NCBI GenBank assembly: GCA_004194705.1
Contig: SADC01001287.1
Coordinates: 434,001 to 498,000, forward strand
Direction of reading: 5' to 3'
Source of the DNA: Ditylenchus dipsaci
Lineage: Eukaryota; Nematoda; Chromadorea; Rhabditida; Anguinidae
Length of the DNA: 64,000 nucleotides
Shown: positions 23,814 to 36,200 of the stretch, piece by piece
Layout: every line of letters begins with the position of its first letter
Numbering within the stretch: position 1 is the stretch's first letter
Notes under the pieces: generated by a model
The model's database searches: none
What the model was told of the DNA's origin: nothing
Seen by the model: the letters and a program-made list of their open reading frames with translations, nothing else
Made by a program: the position numbers and the translations under genes

Positions 23814-23860
23814 TAAAGTGGCCATGGATGCCCAAACTGAAATTGTACCGTAGTAATTAG
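23025..23860 (+). CDS. MADF (Myb/SANT-like) DNA-binding protein of the Harbinger-like element
   Basis: Exons 23025-23250, 23310-23484 and 23530-23860. The ATG follows a TTTTTCAG acceptor. After about 35 acidic residues comes the MADF fold: LVKLIQEVKKERCLYDKSLK, WSRIAKSVGIE, then KKASKKWKNLRDGYARQTKK with the tryptophan spacing typical of the domain. MADF/Myb partners of PIF/Harbinger elements bind TIRs and recruit the nuclease to DNA. The third exon runs through the right TIR and stops outside the element, so the true C-terminus is probably shorter or truncated. Splice sites and domain are intact. Inference: it served to bind the GTGTGGCTGCAGCG arrays that flank it. Confidence 0.8.
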
Positions 23861-24163
23861 GATCCGTACGGATCATAAACCGTCGGCGTTCCTGATGCAA
23901 ACCTTTCACATTGGTTATCTGAGCTCCAGTCGTACAACATCTCTATAGAGTATGTTAAAGGTTTCAGACATATGCTCAGTGACGCTTTGTCACGTGCGGT
24001 TCAAGAGGATATGAATGTTAACGATGCTCCAGAGATAGGAGACTTGACAGATCACTCGTGTCTACACTTTGGTCTTGTCCATGCTGATAGTGATTTTCAT
24101 TCTAAGTACGATCCAGAAAATTATTACTTTGATGAAGAAGTTCCAGAAAAAAATTTCAGATAA
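23847..24163 (+). pseudogene. Ty3/gypsy-like pol fragment (RNase H C-terminus)
   Basis: VVIRIRTDHKPSAFL, then after one missing base near 23893, LSHWLSELQSYNISIEYVKG and LSDALSRA. This is the RNase H end of a retrotransposon polyprotein (TDHKPL..LQ.Y.F.IEYVKG..ADALSR). An acidic tail and TAA at 24161 follow, then AATAAA at 24186. Upstream pol is cut off by the Harbinger-like element. No LTR was found. Confidence 0.8.
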
Positions 24164-24323
24164 ATTCGAAAAGGCGGTTTTATTCAATAAAGTACACATT
24201 TGTCTAAAATTATTGTGCTGGTGTTAAAAAACGGCACGAAAAATACTCATAACTAAAATTGCCCATATTCTTTCAAAAAATTTTTCAGCGCAAGAAAAAG
24301 GTCTGCCTTTACAAAAGACTTGT

Positions 24324-24567
24324 GGAACTGGTCTACAATATGCGCCCCAAAATTTTAGCTTGGTCCCCCTGTTGTTTTTCCTTGAAAAATGCCTTGGTCC
24401 CCCCTATTGTTTTGAAGGTGATCATGGTGGTCATGGTGATTATGCTTAACATGATCACCTTAACCATGATCACCTTCAAAACAATAGGGGGACCAAGGCA
24501 TTTTTCAAGGAAAAACAACAGGGGGGACCAAGCTAAAATTTTGGGGCGCATATTGTAGACCAGTTCC
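24324..24567. repeat. Near-perfect 244-bp palindrome
   Basis: Arms begin GGAACTGGTCTACAATATGC and carry GGTCCCCC blocks. The apex includes alternating GGTGATCATGGT/ACCATGATCACC units. It is related in design to 30186-30426. No TSD identified. Confidence 0.8.
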
Positions 24568-24739
24568 AACACGTGACAAAAGCTGTAAAATTATGGAATT
24601 ATTTTTTAGCCAAGCGGCAAGTTGCAAAATCTTACTCTTATGAAAAAGGCCAAAAATAGCCCTTTTAGATAGCGCTTTCCTTCCTGTTTTTGTTGCCATC
24701 TTAACTTTTATCGCTTCATCTCAAGCTGTTCCCCACCAC

Positions 24740-25012
24740 TTATATATTGCCCCTTTGTCCCTGGTTTTTGGCTTCTTCTTGCTTGTGCCAGCTACTTGCA
24801 TTTAAAAGAGCATCCAATAAAAAATCCTTGTTTCTTTGCTTTTTCACCTCATCAAAGTAATAATAATGTTCGCCCCTCAAGTGCTGCCTGAAATATTGAA
24901 AATGCCTGAAGTAGTAGCATTCAAGCCAATTTGCTGTTCTGTTTTCCAGGGGCACATCCTTGGAGGCCCTCCTGACTTGCCTCACTTTATCCTCGCCTTT
25001 CTTCAGGCGTGA
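24740..25012 (-). CDS. Possible small hypothetical protein, unrecognised
   Basis: Open frame on the minus strand ending at 24740, with ATG at 24985 or an extension upstream to about 25012 (RLKKGEDK). It is highly charged and aromatic: ECYYFRHFQYFRQHLRGEHY, then FDEVKKQRNKDFLLDALLNA. Composition looks more protein-like than neighbouring chance ORFs. A CCTATAAATT motif lies about 40 bp upstream. I recognise no family; it may be a transposon fragment. Confidence 0.25.
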   Translation of the reverse strand, partial: SRLKKGEDKVRQVRRASKDVPLENRTANWLECYYFRHFQYFRQHLRGEHYYYFDEVKKQRNKDFLLDALLNASSWHKQEEAKNQGQRGNI

Positions 25013-25486
25013 ATAATTTATAGGGTGAAGAGGGGTGCCGATTGATTTTAGGCCTTTCTTCGCGTCATTTAGTCAAACTGCTTTTTTATATGATAGATTT
25101 TTGAGAAAAGTTTTTTTTGTTGTGTTTGTAAATATTAAACGCTTGTTTTGGGTGTGATTTATTAGTGTTTGTGCTAAAAAGTATTTACCGTATCACTCCT
25201 ATTAATTTCTTTCACCGAAAACGAGATAAAGTAAATATATTATAGTGCCTTGATATCTAACAAGAACTGGCAAGCAAAGAAAGCTCCCTCACCGTATCCC
25301 TCTTTGACTCAAAAATTGCTCTCACGCATCCTTTTCCGCATTTGGCATACTGTGAAATCCTTTGCTAGCCCGTCAGCAGTGCGATGGCAACAAATATTAA
25401 TGTAGAAAAAACGAATTAAAGTGCCGGGTTAGGAGAAAGTGAAAATAAATATATTAGCGAAGACGCCCCTCCCCCTCCCTCTTTTA

Positions 25487-25720
25487 AAGAGGCATGCCCG
25501 TGCGTTACACGGATAAAAGGCGAGGACGACCATTTCTTCCTTCTCCCTAAATTTTTTCATCTGTTCTCGTATAGATTTTTAAAGTTTTCTGCCTAGTTTC
25601 TAAAAGTAGCATAAGATCATCAAATGAGATTTGAAGCAAGACAAGTGAAAAGTGGGGCGATTCAAAAAAATTTGCTGGTTGCTCCGCCTTAATTTTTTGA
25701 AACGCACGGGCATGCCAATA
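25487..25720. repeat. MITE-like inverted repeat shared with 17850-18085
   Basis: Left AGAGGCATGCCCGTGCGTTA, right AACGCACGGGCATGCC. The middle (AGTTTTCTGCCTA.TTTCTAAAAGTAG, GATTTGA..CAAGTGAAAA) matches the inverted copy in MULE-2. Confidence 0.6.
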
Positions 25721-25805
25721 TAAAGATCGCAGAATTTTTTTTATTAAAAGGAAAAGAAAAGCTGTTTAGAATTGAATAATCGAGTAGTTAGAATTAGGTA
25801 GAACA

Positions 25806-26085
25806 TCGGCCTCGGTGGCGCAATGGACAAGCGTTTTTGCTTTATGGCCTGAAATGGTGCGCAGGTTCGATCCCACCTGGAGGCACGCTACTTATTTTGG
25901 CTTGTTTGAGCTGGGTTTTGGCTATGTTTGCTGATTCTGAATTTGGCACTAGAAAGCCGAGTTGTCCCTACACATTGGTCAAACAACCAAAAATATATAG
26001 CGTGCCTTTGGTGGGATCAAACCTGCGCACCATTTTAGGCCATAAAACAAAAAAAGCTTATCCAATGCGCCACCGAGGCCGAATT
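25806..26085. repeat. Inverted pair of tRNA-like sequences
   Basis: The plus copy reads GCCTCGGTGGCGCAATGGAC (A-box region) and GCGCAGGTTCGATCCCACC (B box and T arm). The second copy at about 25999-26082 is its reverse complement with a few changes. The acceptor stem mispairs at positions 6-7 and no normal anticodon arm forms, so this is a tRNA-derived hairpin and not two tRNA genes. About 110 bp separate the copies. Confidence 0.7.
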
Positions 26086-26656
26086 TTCAAACGCTTTTCC
26101 CCTTCCTTAAAGATTTATCCTTTAGTTGAGTCCCGAAATCTTTCTAATTTTTGAGATTTTAGGTCAAGATCTTTACTTTTGGTACTCATGTCCCATAACC
26201 ATTGCATAAAATGGCATTCATTGACCAAATGTTTTTTATTTTAAGAAAATGCCTTTCATTTTAAAATTTCGAGTTCGCAGCTCTGCTTTTTACCCATGTT
26301 TTAAGCTTCGGCTAGGTCGCCGAATGTCTTACGCAAAATGTCTTACCCACTTTTTCAGGGGTCCGGGAAACATATTGAGTGGTTTGTAATGTTTTTTTGT
26401 TTTATGGAAAAAATTTATTGGGAGCAGAGGGGAGGGGGTGAGGTTCGTTTATTCGCCACTATGGTCAATATTCTCAGTACATTTTTTATACTTTTGGAAA
26501 TGGACTTTTTAATGAACGCTGTATAATTTCTGATAAAAGTCCATGGTCTTATATTTTTCGCCACCCAAAAAATCTCGAAATTTTAGTAAAAGTATAGGGA
26601 CATGAGTTTTTATTAGACGTTGGGCTTATATTATAGGTTTTATGGTATACGGTGTA
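26086..26656. other. Intergenic, nothing recognised
   Basis: AT-rich. A small ORF at 26338-26526 has no recognisable motif. Confidence 0.35.
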
Positions 26657-26906
26657 CCGTATTCTCTCTAATAGGCCGACATGTCGGTTTATTTTTCAAC
26701 CCTTCAAAAATCGTGAAAATTTTGGGTCGAACTCGACATTTTCGGGTGAAAATCCAAAATCGAAAAAGCGGAATCGATAGAGCTCGTGGGAACTAAGAAA
26801 ACGCAATAAACAGCGATGTAATTTTTTTCTTCGGACTGAGATACGGTCCCTCAAAGTAGGGGGTGTCGGTTTATTAGAGGGTGTCGGCCTATTAGAGAGA
26901 ATACGG
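26657..26906. mobile_element. CCGTATT element, copy C2
   Basis: TA at 26655-26656 and 26907-26908. Left palindrome AATAGGCCGACA/TGTCGGTTTATT. Right end repeats the same word (GTGTCGGTTTATTAGAG, GTGTCGGCCTATTAGAG) before AATACGG. Confidence 0.85.
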
Positions 26907-27267
26907 TATCTGTTTTTTAGTAAATTAACTTACAATCTATCGATTTTCTTCATAGTGTCTAGCCTGGAGACGAGAGCAATTTTGTCACTGTAGCTGGTTC
27001 TCTTTAAGAATATTTTTTTGGCAAATCAAAAAAATAAAATTATGCTGGCCATTATAGAAAGTATCCCCCCGTGTTCAGAATTGTGTATTTGGCTGGGCGG
27101 TCACTACGGAGAGAGTCAAATGTAAATAGAAACTATGGTACTAGTTTATTGTATTTTGTTACAGCAAGTATTTAATTTTTTTTTAGAATGACCTGTATTC
27201 CTAGCCACATATTCTACTTTCTTAAGCTAATCATTTTAAAACCAAAGTGACCGACTGCTAATTCCAA

Positions 27268-30200
27268 ATGAAGAGCAATTCCAGCAATCTATTATTTTCA
27301 CTTGCCTTAAACTGCCTTTTGATTGTGATAAGCTTAATTTTGGTGTGTTCTGCTCACTATGTCGATGACGAAGATTACAATGAGGTTAATTGCTATTGAA
27401 AATCTTGATTTTGAGTTGTAGTTTGCCAAAGAGTAGTTTCCAAAAAGTAGACTGAAAACACAATGTCAAAAACACGATTTCGAATAGAGAGGGCTTCTGT
27501 TGGAAGTTATACAATAAAATGTTCAACTAGGCACCTTGGTTTATTTGATAAATAAACTTGGATATGTTTTTAGATCATGCAAAGAGTGCGCCAGAAAAGA
27601 GATGCTCTAAACATAGAGCTAGCTCTGGAAGAATCTTTAGCTATATACAGCAGTGATAACAGGGAAGAAAACTCAGTTATCTCTAAGAGATCACTGGCTG
27701 GCAGAAGACGAGGCAATCCTGACAATTCCTGTCGTTTAAATAATGACACACTTGCTAAGGTTTTATAATTGCTCTAGACAGAAATGACAAAAAACATACG
27801 TGATTTTTGAAGGATAGGTCGATGCCAATTAAAATTTGGATTTTGATTTTGACCATGTGACTTCTAAAAATCCTCCTTCCCGAAGTGACAAAATGTGCAC
27901 AAAATAGCTTTATGTTTAGTTTCCATTCGTCCAACGCTCCATTTAGTCCTCGTAAAATTGACGCTGTGCAGTCTGTCAGTGCAGTCTGCCAAAAAACTCA
28001 CACTATAGCTGAAAAAACTGTACATTATATTAGGGTTACTACATTAGCTTGCCAACTGTACCACAGTTGATATTCTGGTCAAGACTGTATTACCGTTGTG
28101 GATTTTTTTTTGACTGCTGTTGAAAACTATGACTATTCGGTACAGACCTTCGACAATTGTATGTCATGATGGTTTTCGAAAAATCCTTGGCTTTGTCATT
28201 TTTGTGATCGAAATTTTTTCTTTTTGCCACTTTGTCACTTTTCGGAGCTAAATTCAAAAATGTGAAAAGTAATAGCATGTTTTTTATAACAAATACATTA
28301 TTTAGAGTGTTCTAGAGACTATTATGATGAATTACGATAAAAGAAATGTGCCTCAAGTCAATGGCGTTGATGTCAAAGTTGACTTGATAATTCAAGCAAT
28401 GAGCTCTATCTCTGAAAATTCCGGTGAGTTTCTAATTTCAAATTTTGTGTATTTGTCCAGAAAACATTTTAGCCAGTTTCACCTCAGACGTCCTTTTCAG
28501 TCAAATTTGGAGGGATCCTGGGCTAGCATTTGACAACATAACTAGGTAGAGCTTTTCAATGTCTAAGTTATGTTAAGTCAGCTAAAAGTTGTTAGCATTT
28601 CTGCAAAAGATGCTCAAAAAAGGTCGCCGTAAATTGGCTTGATTTAGTTATGTAAATGCGTCGTCACTTATGACTAACTGGCTTGTAACAACTTTTTTTG
28701 AAGTAAAAAGTGTACTTATGAACGAAAAAGTCTTGAAAAATAGAAGAAAAAATAATAGAACATAAAAAGCTTTTTGGTCAAAACAACAACAATTACTATG
28801 GAAAAATTCAAATAAAACTTAACCGAATGCTGAAAATGAGAACAAAAGAAAAAATATCAGAGACTTGATATGCACGACATCATGCAAAATTCGAATTCAC
28901 GCGGGACCAACCTGATTATGTCAATAGTATTTCCTAAAGGCTATGAGTGAAATGGACCGCCTAATGTGGTTTGGTTTTTATGAAATTTTCGACCCTACTT
29001 GGATATACCGCCCCCCCCCCCGAAATCAACTTTTTTTTAAAAGTGTTTCCAAACACCCTATATCGACCTAAAATGCCTCAGGAGTACAAAAAAGGCATTA
29101 TTTTTGAGTTCTGGTCTATAAAAAATTGAGTTTTGGACAGTTTTAAATTTTGACTTTTTACCTGTTTTACCATGTTTTGGTCACTGGAGCTGGGCAAAAA
29201 TAGTCTCTAAATGCATTTTTTTCAAGAGTCTTGCTCGGAATTATGTCTAAGGTAAGTGAGTGCGCGCACCTCTAACCAACAAGCCCCCTGCGCCCCCTTC
29301 GGGGGCGCAGGGTGCTTGGTTGCTTGGGGTTGAGATGCGCATACACACATACCTTAGACGCAAATCACTCGAAAGTGACTCTGGATGCATAAAATGTATG
29401 CATACCAGAGTTTCTTTATGCGGTAGGCCCATTCAACAAAACTATGTTCAACACTTTCCTTTTCACACTAAATTGGCCCTTTTTGGTCCATTTCCACCCA
29501 AATACAGACCTAAATCCCTTTAAAAATGGTCAAAATGGGTACTTTTTGGTGGCCCAAAACTCAATTTTTTATAAACAAGAACTCAAAAATAATGTCTTTG
29601 TTCGGAACAAGTTCCCTAGAAGGCCGATGAGCCTATTTTTTGAACTCCTGAGGCCATTTTAGGTCGATATAGGGTGTGTGGAAACACTTTGAAAATAGTT
29701 GATTTGGGGGGGGGGTATATCCAAGTAGCGCCAAATTTTCTAATTTTACCTCACAAGTTGACACTTTTTTCAAATCAGTAAGTAGCCAAAAGTTCCGTGC
29801 TTTCATCTTTGCTATCATAGACAGAAAAATTACCAACTCATGAAAATCGAAATTAAAAAACATTCAAATTCGGCAAAATCGGAATCCTGACGATATTTCC
29901 GACCAGACCGTAAAAATAGAACTAGAAAAAGCTTTCAAAAATTGGGTTAAAAAAATTGTCGGACCCAAGGCTGGAACGAACTTTTGGGGGTGTCGAGGTT
30001 TGCTTATCGAGGTTTGACTCTATCAGAGTTTCTTTATGCGGTAGGCCCCGGTCAACAAAACTATGTTCAAATTCCATCTTTTTCGGTATTTCTGGGGTAT
30101 CCGCCTACCCTTTAAAGTTGAATTACCTTGGTCCCCCAAGGCAAAAGTCAAATTTTGGTCAAAAATTTTTTGCTGTAAAGTGTGGCGCTAGTGCAGAATC

Positions 30201-33200
30201 GGTTGCAAATTTCGCCTTGGTGCCACCTGTTGGTTTTTTCCACATTTTGCCTTTGCCCCCCCTCCTGTGGATTTTCGATGTAATTATGGTGATTTAAGTG
30301 AATGTGGTGGTTAAGAGGATTATGGTTAACATGTTCACCTTAATCACCATGATCACATTAAAATCACATTTGAAAACAGCAAGGGGGACCAAGGCAAAAT
30401 TTGCAACCGATTCTGCACTAGTGCCGAAGTTTTTAGGTGGCGGTGTCGACCCCCACCTAAAAACATGTTTTAAGCATGTTTCAGTAGCTAAAACGTTGAA
30501 AAAAGATGATTCTGGGCGTTTTTGGGCAAGGACCATATACCACAATTTAGCCGGAATTTTTCTCTAGAAAATTTTTTATTTGTAGAAATGGTCGCGAGAC
30601 AAATACTGCAAAAAAGGAAAATGTCTGGTTTCCATCCAAAATATGCCTTACAAGCGTTACCTTGTTAGTAAAGAACGACAGGGGACAAAAGCATACTTTG
30701 AAGAAAGTATTAGCGCCAAAATCTTGAACAAGAAAATCTGTGGTCTAAGGAATGGTGTCTGCTACAATAGAGTCTAAAAATGCTAGTCTATTATCAATTA
30801 CAGGTGTCTGCCCAATCTGACATTAAGTCATCGTACAATAGGTCAGTCACATAGCCAATCTAGAGTATGTAAAAAGCGTGGTTTTTCAGACGATATCTGG
30901 CTACCAAATGTTTGTTTTCAAAACAGCAAATCCACTTCAATCCACGCCTCACCAACACCGAACATATTTCTACTTATCTTGTTTGTTTATTTAAAATACC
31001 TTAACACTGGAACGGCGGTGCGTGCTAAACTATGCGTCTTGTGCAGAATTTCACGCTGAACACGATGATGTAAAATATTTGCGGAAAGAGGAGGGATTGG
31101 AACGGGTAAAACAGCTTCCGAAAGTAGGTGATTTTCACCTATTCCCAACCACCTAGAATTCGAGCAAACTAAGGGTGTTACTCGCTCAAATTATTGCGCC
31201 ACCTAGGTGTGTGACATCTCAAAATACAGGGCGTGCTCAGGGCTATCTATTATGCATGAACTTGTTTCTGAGTGCCTACAATTTCACAGAGAATTTTTCG
31301 ATTTTTCCTCACAAAGACAATTTTCAGAAATCCAAAATTTTGACACTAAAATGGTCATAACTTTGGGTAGAGATCGCATTCAGATAAATTATCACATCAA
31401 AAAGAAAGACTGGAATCTGACGGTTCTTTCAGTTTCGAATACACCAATAGCTTCTTATGAATCTTGACAAAATTGGCAAAAGGAATGTCTAAGTCGTGAT
31501 ACAAGTTTCCCATAACTTCGTGATTGCCAAGAAAACCATCCATTCTGACACTGGATTCGTGTTGAGGGTAGTCGATTTGCTTATGAAACTGTCTATAAAA
31601 TGAGAAAATCACTTTCAAAATTAGAATTCCGCTCAATACAAAAAATATTTGATTTTAAAATTTGGATAGTTATTGTCTTGAGCGGAATTTAAAATTTGAC
31701 AGTGATTTTGTTATTTTAAAGGTGGTTTTATAAGCAAATCTACTACCCTCAACACGAATCCAATGTCAGAATGGATGGTTTTCTTGGCAATCACGAAGTT
31801 ATGGGAAACTTGTATCACGACTTAGACATTCCTTTTGCCAATTTTGTCAAGATTTCATAAGAAGCTATTGGTGTATTCGAAACTGAAAGAACCGTCAGAT
31901 TCCAGTCTTTCTTTTTGATGTGATATTTATCTGAATGCGATCTCTACCCAAAGTTATGACCATTTTAGTGTCAAAATTTTGGATTTCTGAAAATTGTCTT
32001 TGTGAGGAAAAATCGAAAAATTCTCTGTGAAATTGTAGGCACTCAGAAACAAGTTCATGCATAATAGATAGCCCTGAGCACGCCCTGTATTTTGAGATGT
32101 CACACACCTAGGTGGCGCAATAATTTGAGCGAGTAACACCCTTAGTTTGCTCGAATTCTAGGTGGTTGGGAATAGGTGAAAATCACCTACTTTCGGAAGC
32201 TGTTTTACCCGTTCCAATCCCTCCTCTTTCCGCAAATATTTTACATCATCGTGTTCAGCGTGAAATTCTGCACAAGACGCATAGTTTAGCACGCACCGCC
32301 GTTCCAGTGTTAAAGTCTAAATTGGGTTTTTAGTCCGAACGGATCGGTGGGCTGCTTTTATATCTTTTATAGTGATAGATTATTAACATTTTGTAGGTGT
32401 GGGCAAATTACAGAGTCAAAGTGGAATCTCCATGTGAGCTGGATATGACTACTTTTCCAGTAACTTTATTTCCATTGCCCAATTTTAAAATATTGAAAAC
32501 TCTTTTAATTGATGTGATATTCTATTAGAGAGAACACGGTTATACAAATCTCTCAAATTAAAAAAAACGAAAATAAAAAAAATACATAAAAACTTAGATT
32601 TTGGTCGATACGTAAAAGTGCCCCTTTTGGCGATAAAGTGCCTCTTTTTTTCTTTTTAGTCAAAAAGATGAAAAAGTGCCCCCTTTTTGTGAAAATGTGC
32701 CCTCTTTCGTGAAAAAGTGCTACCTTTGAGGGATTTTCTATAGTTCTCAAAAACATCAAATTTGATGTTTTTGAGAACTATAGGATTTTCTGCTGTTTAT
32801 GTTCAAATTTATGGATTAGATGACGCGTAACTGATTATTAATGTCGAGTTGTGATTTTTACATATATATAATGCACATGTTTAGTAGACAAATTAGCTGC
32901 TAATCAAAGCAGGACAGCTTTTTACAAAAAGAGGCACATTTTCACGGAAGGAAGCACTTTTCAGAGGGCACATTTTCACAAAAAGGGGGCATTTCTGTTT
33001 TGCCCTTATTTTAAATAGCAGTATTTCAGATGGATGTTCAACGGTGTACAATGAGCCTGGAAAGCTACTCTTTCAATGTAGGCAAAGTGAGGCTGGACTG
33101 GTTTGAAACTGGAGTCATTCTCGATATACAAGTTGGTTAATCACATGCTACAGTCAAGTTCTGTCATAAGACCCACCCCGGTATATCGCCACTCTGGATT

Positions 33201-36200
33201 TACAAATTTAGAGTCTAGTAGCTAATACATGTCCCTCCCATAAATTTTTAATTTAAAAACTCTATTAAGAAGTACTCAAATATATTTCCCAAACTACGGA
33301 AAAAGTGCGTGAGGTATCTTCTAGTCTGTCCTAATAACATAGTCCTAGTCTTGACTCAAGCCCAAAAACAAGGGTGAAAATTTGATTTTGAAAAAAATAT
33401 CAAGGGATATTGGCTACTAGCTCCCAAATTGGGATAGCCAACAATGAAACACAACGAAGTCCACCTCAAATATAACGCCACCCTGTTGCGGCCCAAGCAT
33501 TAGCATTATAGCAAGACTTGGCTGCAAAATAAAATCTAAAATAAATAAAATATTTAGGGAAAATTGCCTGATTTCGAGCTGTCCCGATATACTTGGCAAA
33601 AATCTCAGTTTTTCTATCCGCAGGTCAATGGGATCAACTTAAAGCAACTTTTTATTTTCGACGAGCTTATGGCTACTACATTCTACAGCTTTTTATGCCA
33701 ACATACGCCAGTGTTTTCATAAGGTTGGTTTGTTCAAAAATAAAAAAAACTAATTTCAAAGCTTTGAAATCTTCATTATATTTAGTTGGATCGCTTTTTG
33801 GCTAGACTCAAAATGCTTGCCCGGCAGAATCACTTTAGGAGTTTCCAGGTATTTTTGAAATTAAAAAAGCAATAATAGCCATAAATGATTTTATAGTCTA
33901 ATGGCCTTGACTTTTCAATACGGTAATGTGGCCAGGAGCCTGCCTAAAGGTAAATTGTAAAATTTCTGTATTGACATTAGTGTTTTTTTCAGTTTCTTAT
34001 GTCAAAGGACTGGACGTATGGATTTTCGCTTGCATGGTCAGCGACTTTGAACGGCCTAAAAGTTTAAGTTTGATAATTTTTTATTATTTAGGGCTTCATA
34101 TTTTTCTCTTTGATAGAGCTGGCCATTGTGGGACATGGTAGGACATTGCATTAACTAAGAAAGCACACACAACAATTTGGCTTTGTTTAGTAGACAAATT
34201 AGCTGCTAATCAACATAAAAAAGAAGACGATCTAGCAGATGATGACAAAGGCAAGAAAAGCAAATCTAAATCGCTAGACTACTGTCTCCAAAGCCAACGA
34301 ATAGGAAACAGGTTTGTGTTTGATTTACCGTATTTGCTTTAATAAGCGCGCATGCGCGCTTATTTTTCAAACCCCAAAAATCTGAAAAAAATTCGGGTCA
34401 ATGTCGAAAATTTCGAGTGCTCAACCAAAATTTAAAAAGCAGAATCGGTAGAGCTCGTGGGAGTTAAGAAAATGCAGTAAACAGCTTTGCAAAATATTTT
34501 CTCTGGGGTGAGATATAGGTCCTCAAAGTAAGGGGTGCACGCTTATTAGAGGAAATACGGTATTTTTTTCACTAACTTTTAATTAACTTTTTACCTGTAC
34601 AGTTGAACTTCGATAACCCGTCACACCCTACAAGTTCGTCCACGCCCAGAATTTGACACTTTTTTAGGTCAATTTTGTTTTATTTTACCACTTGTTTTGG
34701 CAGTATGGTCCGAAAGATCGTAAAGATTCTGATTTTGCGGACCCTTTTTATAAAATCTTGTAACTTTTATTTTTAAAAATCGAAACTTTGATAACCCGGC
34801 AGCTTTTAAAAATAGAGTGCCAAATTATCGAAGTGTCGATTTTTGAAAATCAAAATTGCAGGATTTCAGAAAAACGATCCGCAAAATCAGAATCTTTACG
34901 ATTTTCCAAACCATACTCTACAAACAAAAGTGGTAAAAGAAAACAAAATTGACCCAAAAAAGTGTCGGACCCTAGGCGGGAACGAACGTGAGTGGAATGC
35001 CGGTTGTTGTCGAAGTTCGACTGTATATACTGCAAAAATAACAAAAAAGGTGAATAAGTATAATTGAAATACAGTAAAACATCTGTACAAGTCTATGCGA
35101 AATCTGTAGAAAATTTATCGCAATTTTTATAGATTTTGAATTTTATCTTTTGCATCGATTTCGGTATCTTGTACGTTTCAAGAACAGCCATTGTAATTGA
35201 AATTTGAAAGAAAAAAAATAAAGCTCACTAGGGCTAAAAACGAAGTATATAATTTTTTGTCGACTTTCAAGTAAATTTTTGTTGCGCTGTGTAATATATT
35301 CAATTATAGCTACCATACAGAACAGACAAATCAAACTAGGACTTTAGGAGACCCGAGGCTAATACCTCATGTGAGTGTTGTATTAGTTTTGTAATAACTA
35401 GGCAAATGAATTTTTATGCAGGTAGGCGGTGTAACTTGGAGTCAAACAAGTAAGTGAATTAATAACAAAAACTTTGGTTTTTTATCGGTGAATCAGAGCT
35501 TGAAAATTCAAACAATATTAGCAGCTAACTTTCACAATTATCAGTTTTATAACAAAATAGCATATAACACTACGCCACGAATAATTTATAATTATGACCA
35601 AAAAATTTACGAATAAAAAAAACGTTCAGAATTCATTCCCAACCCAATAGCTGCTTTAAAGTCTATTTTTGCAATTATAAATTTTTTTTCGCAACTTTTT
35701 CACAGTTAGCTTTCAAAGTCGATGATTTCACAGCATATTTTGCTATTAGTTATTTTGCTGTAAGTGTAAGCATTTTCTAAACAAAAACGTAAGGACTATA
35801 ATTTTGATATTTGAAAATGCAGGCTCGCCCAATGTCAAAAGAAGAAGTCTGTGTGCAGATATATCTCCAGAACTTGCTTCTGCTACGCCCCTCAACATAA
35901 GCCAGACAGCCATGTTGAAAAAGCTGCGAAATAATCGCTATTACAAAAATAATAGCAGCTACATTGGCTTTATAGGTCGGTGGCGAGCAATGGAATGGAC
36001 TGGAGAAAAGGTGGATAAATCAATTTTATGACAACTTGAATAATAAATTCTGTTATGAATTCAGGTTGATAAGCTGTGCCAGCTATGTTTTCCTCTAGTT
36101 TTTATAAGCTTCAACTGCTTTTATTGGTAATTAATATAATAATAATAAGTTCTAAGAAATTCATTTGTTTTGCTAAGTTTCAGGCTGTATTACACTGTAA

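Noticed and set aside
25806..25890. A tRNA gene
   Set aside because: A and B boxes are present, but the acceptor stem mispairs and the anticodon arm does not fold; the inverted partner indicates a repeat.
31397..32139. Pairs of identical ORFs on opposite strands
   Set aside because: They are the same sequence in the two arms of foldback F2 and resemble no protein.
35423..35760. Extra channel exons in the M3-M4 loop (about 35423-35450 and 35706-35752)
   Set aside because: Splice-like ends exist, but including them breaks the phase into the exon at 35823 or gives a stop; skipping both keeps the frame.
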